A DNA stretch of 10,227 nt from an uncultured Roseburia sp. (GTDB lineage Bacteria; Bacillota; Clostridia; Lachnospirales; Lachnospiraceae): contig CAMTDY010000104.1 in the NCBI GenBank assembly GCA_947070915.1, positions 1 through 10,227 on the forward strand. The letters are read 5' to 3'. This document shows positions 6,535 through 10,227 of this stretch, one piece after another (positions within the stretch are counted from its first letter, which is position 1; each line of letters opens with the position of its first letter). The notes below the pieces were generated by a model. It searched no databases. It saw only the letters and a list, made by a program, of their open reading frames with translations, and was not told the origin of the DNA. Both the position numbers and the translations under genes were made by a program.

Positions 6535-7599
6535 ATGATAACAATTGGAATTTGCGATAATGACCCTGTATTTTCTAAAAATTTATACGATATGATCGGA
6601 CACGTCCTGGCTCCGTTTGAAGAACAGAAAATTCGTCTTTTCCATAGCGGAAGGGAAATAAAAGAGGCAATCAAAAACAAAACTTTTGACTGCCAGCTCT
6701 TATTTATGGACATACTGATCGATGGCGGAACCGGCTTTGAAACCGCACAATACATTTGCGAGCACCTCTCACATACTGACTTGATTTTTATCACGTCTTC
6801 GGACAAGCACGTTTATGAATGTTATCATTATCATGCATTTGCCTATTTGCTGAAGCCGGTATCTGAAAAAGATATTATATCCGAATTACAGCGATACCTA
6901 CAGAACCTGAGTCATTCTGCCAAGCATTTATCCATCACCTACCAGAGACTGACACACCAGATCCCCATCGACTCCATTCTGTATATCGAAAGCAATCTGC
7001 GGAAGGTCGCAATTCATACGCAGCAAACCACGTATTACTGCTACCAGAAATTAAATGACATTGCTGAACAGTTAAAAAATGACGGATTTGTCCGCTGCCA
7101 CCAAAGCTATCTGTTCGCGCTCGACAAAGTAACCAATTACAGCAATGTACATGTATACATACAAGACATTCAAATTCCGATTAGCAGCCGGTATCAGGCA
7201 GAAGTACGAGAGCTGCTTACCCGGTCAGGCACAACTGGTATGGCTCTGCCTTCCGTTCCGCACACCAGCCTGAACCAGTCGCAATCTGACTGCGGGGCAC
7301 TCATCTGCATCCACGGAGCTTACCTCGGCTCCATTATACGCATCCGCCCGGAGCAGGAAATTATAATCGGGCGGGATGGGACTGTATCAGATTTGATTAT
7401 CAATCTCCCACTCGTCAGCCGCAGGCATTGCACTCTTACCTATCATTATGGTATAATGAAGTACGAAGTCATGGACTTGTCTTCCAATGGTACATTTATT
7501 AATGGAAAAAATCGCTTACATAAGAACGAATCTTGTTTTCTCAAACCAGGCAGCGAAATCTGTTTTGGTGACAGAGAGACCGTATACAAATTAGGATAA
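6535..7599 (+). CDS. REC-LytTR-FHA fusion response regulator (354 aa)
   Basis: Three domains can be read. REC (1-120): acidic pocket Asp8/Asp10, phosphoacceptor Asp59 in LLFMDI, Thr87 and Lys107-Pro108 (YLLKP). LytTR DNA-binding domain (about 130-228): 'IPIDSILYIESNLRKVAIHT', 'FVRCHQSYLFALDKV', 'IPISSRYQAEV'. FHA domain (about 255-350): Gly279-Arg280, SRRH 295-298 and the phosphothreonine-binding loop SSNGTFING 316-324. REC-LytTR proteins are AgrA-type transcription factors; the added FHA would let this one bind phosphothreonine proteins. I start it at ATG 6535, 6 nt after GGAG (6525-6528), because upstream in-frame ATGs lie before the promoter or inside the ribosome site. No histidine kinase is in the window. 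It is the first gene of the operon with the FHA and kinase genes, probably autoregulated through the repeats at 6425-6457. Confidence 0.93.
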   Translation: MITIGICDNDPVFSKNLYDMIGHVLAPFEEQKIRLFHSGREIKEAIKNKTFDCQLLFMDILIDGGTGFETAQYICEHLSHTDLIFITSSDKHVYECYHYHAFAYLLKPVSEKDIISELQRYLQNLSHSAKHLSITYQRLTHQIPIDSILYIESNLRKVAIHTQQTTYYCYQKLNDIAEQLKNDGFVRCHQSYLFALDKVTNYSNVHVYIQDIQIPISSRYQAEVRELLTRSGTTGMALPSVPHTSLNQSQSDCGALICIHGAYLGSIIRIRPEQEIIIGRDGTVSDLIINLPLVSRRHCTLTYHYGIMKYEVMDLSSNGTFINGKNRLHKNESCFLKPGSEICFGDRETVYKLG

Positions 7600-7611
7600 A
7601 CAGGTGGTTTT

Positions 7612-8148
7612 ATGAATCTGATAAAATGTAAAAACAATCATTACTATGATTCCGAGAAATTCTTGTCTTGTCCGCATTGTGCGAACCAGGTTGCGGAACC
7701 GGATATCGGCGATATTGAGGGCGCAAATCAGCACCGTGTCCCTACTGTGCCGTCAGATGCATATGCCGAAACTGCAGCTTCCGGCAGAATTCTCGGCAGA
7801 ACGGTTGGCTGGCTCGTATGCATTGACGGCAAAATGACCGGGGATAGTTTTATTCTCCGCGAAGGGGACAATACCATCGGACGTGCTGCCAACATGGATA
7901 TCTCCCTGCCCTATGAACCTACGGTTTCGCGAGACCGGCATGCCATCATTACGTACGATCCCCTGCACAATTCTTTTGTACTGCATTCATCCGAGCACCA
8001 GGAGCATATTCTGTGCAACAATAAGAATATCCGAAACCGAAGAACTCTGAAAGACCATGACGTAATCACTTTAGGTGATTGTTCCCTTCTCTTCGTCGCC
8101 CTTTGCAATACACATTTTCGCTGGCCGGAGAAGGCTATCAACGCATAG
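7612..8148 (+). CDS. zinc-ribbon FHA-domain protein (178 aa)
   Basis: The N-terminus has a small zinc-binding motif, CKNNHYYDSEKFLSCPHC, with Cys6, His10, Cys20 and Cys23 as likely ligands. A linker of about 40 residues follows, with Thr45 in RVPTVPSDA as a possible phosphorylation site. An FHA domain at about 65-165 shows Gly90-Arg91 and VSRDRH (105-110), the phosphothreonine-contacting Arg and Ser/His. The usual C-terminal NG loop is altered (CNNKNI, 135-140), so specificity may differ. There is no membrane segment. AGGTGG lies 4 nt before the ATG, 12 nt after the preceding stop, and the kinase gene follows 12 nt later. The likely role is as an adaptor or substrate of the neighbouring Ser/Thr kinase, analogous in idea to GarA/OdhI; this is inferred from context. 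Confidence 0.88.
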   Translation: MNLIKCKNNHYYDSEKFLSCPHCANQVAEPDIGDIEGANQHRVPTVPSDAYAETAASGRILGRTVGWLVCIDGKMTGDSFILREGDNTIGRAANMDISLPYEPTVSRDRHAIITYDPLHNSFVLHSSEHQEHILCNNKNIRNRRTLKDHDVITLGDCSLLFVALCNTHFRWPEKAINA

Positions 8149-8160
8149 GAGGAGCCTTTC

Positions 8161-9657
8161 GTGACAAACGATTTTTATTCCGGCTGTCATTCACTGCCAC
8201 CAGACACCTGTCTGCACGATACCTATCAGATTCGTGAGACCATCGGAACCGGCGGTTTTGGTATCACGTATCTGGGCATTCATAAAGGCACCCATCGTTC
8301 CGTTGCCATCAAAGAATATTTTCCTTTCCGTCTTGCTGTGAGAAATAAAATGGAAGATGTTTTTGTATTGCAGCCGTTTCCAGACAAAAATACGGAACTC
8401 TTTCTAAAGGGCAGACAACGTTTTCTCCATGAAGCAAAAATTCTGAAATCACTTCCCGATTTGGATAGTATCGTGTCTGTCTATGACTTGTTTGAGGAAA
8501 ATGGTACCGTCTATCTTGTCATGGAATATATTGACGGTCTGACATTAAGCCAGTACATCCACGAAAATTCACCTCTTACCTTCCCGGAAATCTCTGAGCT
8601 GATGGCACCTGTTATTCGCTCTCTCTCTGAAATTCATAAAAAAGGACTGATACATCGTGACATCAGCCCGGACAATCTGATTCTCGGCATTGACAACCGG
8701 CTCCACCTGATCGACTTTGGAGCCGCGAGCCATGACATTTCCGAACATACGAAAAACACAGTTATTTTAAAACCAGGTTATGCACCGCCGGAACAATATC
8801 TTCCGAACGGAAAGACCGGCGCATGGACAGACATTTATGCGATTTGTGCGACGATGTATTTTTCGCTGACCGGCGAAATCCCGGCGGAGGCAATGACACG
8901 TCTGGATGGTGGAGTGCCACTGAACACCAAGATGCAAACCCTCCTCCCGTGGCAATCTGCCATTTTGGACAAGGGGCTGCAGCTTCGTCCGTCTGACCGT
9001 TTTCAGACTGCCGATGAACTCTATCTTGCCCTCACAGAAACACCTGTAAAGGCGATTGACGCCGTCACACAAATCAAAACTGACCTATCTGCAAAAGAGC
9101 AAACCCGCATCCGACGGCTTTCCCGCCATCACAGATACCGTCCAGAACTCCTCACCAGTATCTGCGCTGTTCTGCTGTTCGCTTTTGCCGTATTGTTTTA
9201 TTTTTACTTCTTCCGGCAACATAATGCCGCACAGTATCAACCGCCTGCTGTCACGGCATCCCATCCGGCTGCCTCTGCCACACCGACCGAACAGCCCTCT
9301 CAAACGGAACTTCCCTCCGAGACGCCGGCACAAATTTCTGAACCCCTCATCATCCCGGATGTGACAGGACTGACGCTAAAGCAGGCAAAAAAGAAACTGA
9401 ATGCCCTCGATCCCTCCATACGGATTGACACTTCCTATATGTACAGCAAATCAAAAAAAGCGGGCATCATTACCCGCCAGAGTATCGCCAAGGGATTCAT
9501 GTTTTCCAATGGGCACCTGTCTTCCATCTCTCTGACAGTCAGCAAAGGAAAAAAGCCGTCTGCCACACAGCCACCCGTTTCTAAACCAGAAGCATCTAAA
9601 TCTTCTGATTATCAGGTGAAAGATGACGACGACCTTACCTCTATCCCGCTGGAATAA
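8161..9657 (+). CDS. transmembrane Ser/Thr protein kinase with extracellular PASTA domain (498 aa)
   Basis: Kinase domain (about 22-290): glycine loop IGTGGFG (28-34), ATP-anchoring Lys51 in VAIKEYFP, Glu91, catalytic loop HRDISPDN (165-172) with Asp167 and Asn172, DFG 185-187 and APPEQY 208-213. A charged juxtamembrane stretch precedes one transmembrane helix (about 330-351). Outside is a Pro/Ser/Thr-rich linker (about 360-395), then one PASTA domain (about 396-463, 'IPDVTGLTLKQAKKKL'), then a Pro/Lys tail. PASTA kinases (PrkC/PknB) sense cell-wall muropeptides and phosphorylate Thr/Ser. The usual Lys of the catalytic loop is Ser here (HRDIS), as in some related Clostridia kinases. The start is GTG 8161 with AGGAGG 8 nt upstream, overlapping the preceding stop. 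No PP2C phosphatase gene accompanies it. Last gene of the operon. Confidence 0.93.
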   Translation: MTNDFYSGCHSLPPDTCLHDTYQIRETIGTGGFGITYLGIHKGTHRSVAIKEYFPFRLAVRNKMEDVFVLQPFPDKNTELFLKGRQRFLHEAKILKSLPDLDSIVSVYDLFEENGTVYLVMEYIDGLTLSQYIHENSPLTFPEISELMAPVIRSLSEIHKKGLIHRDISPDNLILGIDNRLHLIDFGAASHDISEHTKNTVILKPGYAPPEQYLPNGKTGAWTDIYAICATMYFSLTGEIPAEAMTRLDGGVPLNTKMQTLLPWQSAILDKGLQLRPSDRFQTADELYLALTETPVKAIDAVTQIKTDLSAKEQTRIRRLSRHHRYRPELLTSICAVLLFAFAVLFYFYFFRQHNAAQYQPPAVTASHPAASATPTEQPSQTELPSETPAQISEPLIIPDVTGLTLKQAKKKLNALDPSIRIDTSYMYSKSKKAGIITRQSIAKGFMFSNGHLSSISLTVSKGKKPSATQPPVSKPEASKSSDYQVKDDDDLTSIPLE

Positions 9658-9678
9658 CCCCCTCCTGCGGGATTTTTT
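9643..9678 (+). terminator. intrinsic terminator of the kinase operon
   Basis: ATCCCGC (9643-9649) pairs with GCGGGAT (9667-9673), with a 17-nt loop containing two further possible G-C pairs, followed by a run of six T (9673-9678). The upstream arm lies inside the last codons of the kinase gene, so the hairpin spans its stop codon. The opposite strand has no T-run after the hairpin, so it does not serve the convergent gene. Confidence 0.75.
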
Positions 9679-9682
9679 CTAC

Positions 9683-10227
9683 TTATTTTTTCGAGCGGTT
9701 GATGAGTCCCGCATATTTTTTAACCATCGTTTTGTCCGCCCGTATATCCACTCTCCGGGGAACACCGGAAAATGTTTTTTTCCCAATTACCTTTAGACGT
9801 TTCCCCTTAAATATTATTTTCTTTATTCTCCTGTCCTGATACAAAACTCTTTTCCCAAGTGTCTTTACGCCTGTCCCAAACTGTATTTTTGTTAGTCTGG
9901 TACATTTTGCAAATGCCTCATCGCCGATCTCTGTCACATAATTTCCCACCAGAACGGTCTTCAAATTCTTGTGCTTCCGAAATGCCTTTTTTTCTATTCC
10001 AACCACCTGATGCAGTCTTCCCTCTACTGTCACCATATCGGGGATCTGTAATTTGCGCAGCCTTCTGGAAACGGCTCCGGTTACTACTACCGTATGCTCG
10101 TCCTTTATCCGATATTTAATTTTTCTGATTGTATATGTTTTTTTACTCCCGCCTGCTGGTTCTGCTGTTTCCACGGGCAATGGCGTCTGTGACTGTGCCG
10201 GCTGTTCGGCCGGGAACTGTGTTGGCT
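9683..10227 (-). CDS. BspA-like leucine-rich repeat protein, 5' end cut by window
   Basis: The frame stays open to the right edge, so the N-terminus is missing; about 181 C-terminal residues are visible. They begin with a Pro/Gln/Thr-rich linker (PTQFPAEQPAQSQTP), then a basic segment, then about four LRR_5-type repeats of roughly 23 residues: 'AFRKHKNLKTVLVGNYVTEIGD', 'AFAKCTRLTKIQFGTGVKTLGK', 'RIKKIIFKGKRLKVIGK', 'TFSGV'. The end is RSKK. BspA-like repeats usually belong to secreted or surface proteins of gut bacteria and mediate binding. The linker suggests a preceding domain outside the window. It converges on the kinase gene, 25 nt from its stop, and is transcribed separately. Confidence 0.8.
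   Translation of the reverse strand, partial: PTQFPAEQPAQSQTPLPVETAEPAGGSKKTYTIRKIKYRIKDEHTVVVTGAVSRRLRKLQIPDMVTVEGRLHQVVGIEKKAFRKHKNLKTVLVGNYVTEIGDEAFAKCTRLTKIQFGTGVKTLGKRVLYQDRRIKKIIFKGKRLKVIGKKTFSGVPRRVDIRADKTMVKKYAGLINRSKK

Noticed and set aside
6342..6806. Minus-strand open frame of 154 codons
   Set aside because: It covers the control region and runs antisense through the REC domain. There is no domain and no ribosome site, so it is a shadow of the real gene.
10178..10180. TTG as the start of the leucine-rich repeat gene
   Set aside because: The frame continues upstream without a stop to the window edge with a Pro/Gln/Thr-rich linker, so the gene is cut rather than starting here.
1..10227. 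tRNA genes, CRISPR arrays, insertion sequences or prophage genes
   Set aside because: Nothing with the cloverleaf signature, regularly spaced repeats of CRISPR type, or a transposase or integrase motif was seen. The 'virion core' label of the SPFH family is a historical name, not evidence of a phage.

Overview
The window looks like chromosomal DNA from a Gram-positive anaerobe of the Clostridia, most likely a Lachnospiraceae relative. This is inferred from the strong AGGAGG-type ribosome binding sites, sigma-A-like promoters, the type of eukaryotic-like kinase ('IKEYFP' N-lobe, PASTA tail), LytTR regulation and a BspA-like leucine-rich repeat protein. No ribosomal RNA or marker gene is present to fix the taxon. 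No complete mobile element, tRNA or CRISPR array is visible.

Layout. (1) Positions 1-187 hold no gene. On the minus strand they carry a strong promoter (134-163) firing leftward into about 120 nt that can fold into a closed, multi-branched RNA whose main hairpin ends in a GAAA tetraloop. This is a candidate structured non-coding RNA running off the left edge. (2) Positions 188-6313 are a seven-gene minus-strand operon with tight or overlapping junctions. In transcription order it encodes an SPFH (band 7) protein with two zinc ribbons, a three-helix membrane protein, a zinc-ribbon/TPR-like/membrane protein, a YdjM-type membrane metal-dependent hydrolase, a 541-residue soluble repeat protein that is probably a beta-propeller, and two small membrane proteins that I do not recognise. 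The first three resemble, in order and architecture, the YdjI-YdjH-YdjG set that accompanies PspA in Bacillus subtilis, but no pspA is present here. (3) Positions 6314-6534 are a divergent control region with a plus-strand promoter, a weaker candidate minus-strand promoter and, between them, a perfect 12-bp direct repeat with a 21-bp period, the geometry expected for a LytTR-family regulator. (4) Positions 6535-9657 are a three-gene plus-strand operon: a response regulator fused as REC-LytTR-FHA, a zinc-ribbon/FHA protein, and a transmembrane Ser/Thr kinase with an extracellular PASTA domain. It ends in an intrinsic terminator. (5) Positions 9683-10227 hold the 3' end of a convergent BspA-like leucine-rich repeat gene, cut by the right edge.

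How it may work together (inference). The PASTA kinase could sense a wall or envelope signal and phosphorylate Ser/Thr targets. The two FHA proteins could read those marks. One of them is itself a DNA-binding LytTR regulator whose probable binding site lies between the two operons, so phosphothreonine signalling could feed directly into transcription of a membrane-associated SPFH/zinc-ribbon complex. This would be an envelope-stress module in which the PspA effector is absent and control is by kinase, FHA and LytTR. The domain calls are firm. The assignment to one pathway rests on divergence, the shared control region and family knowledge.
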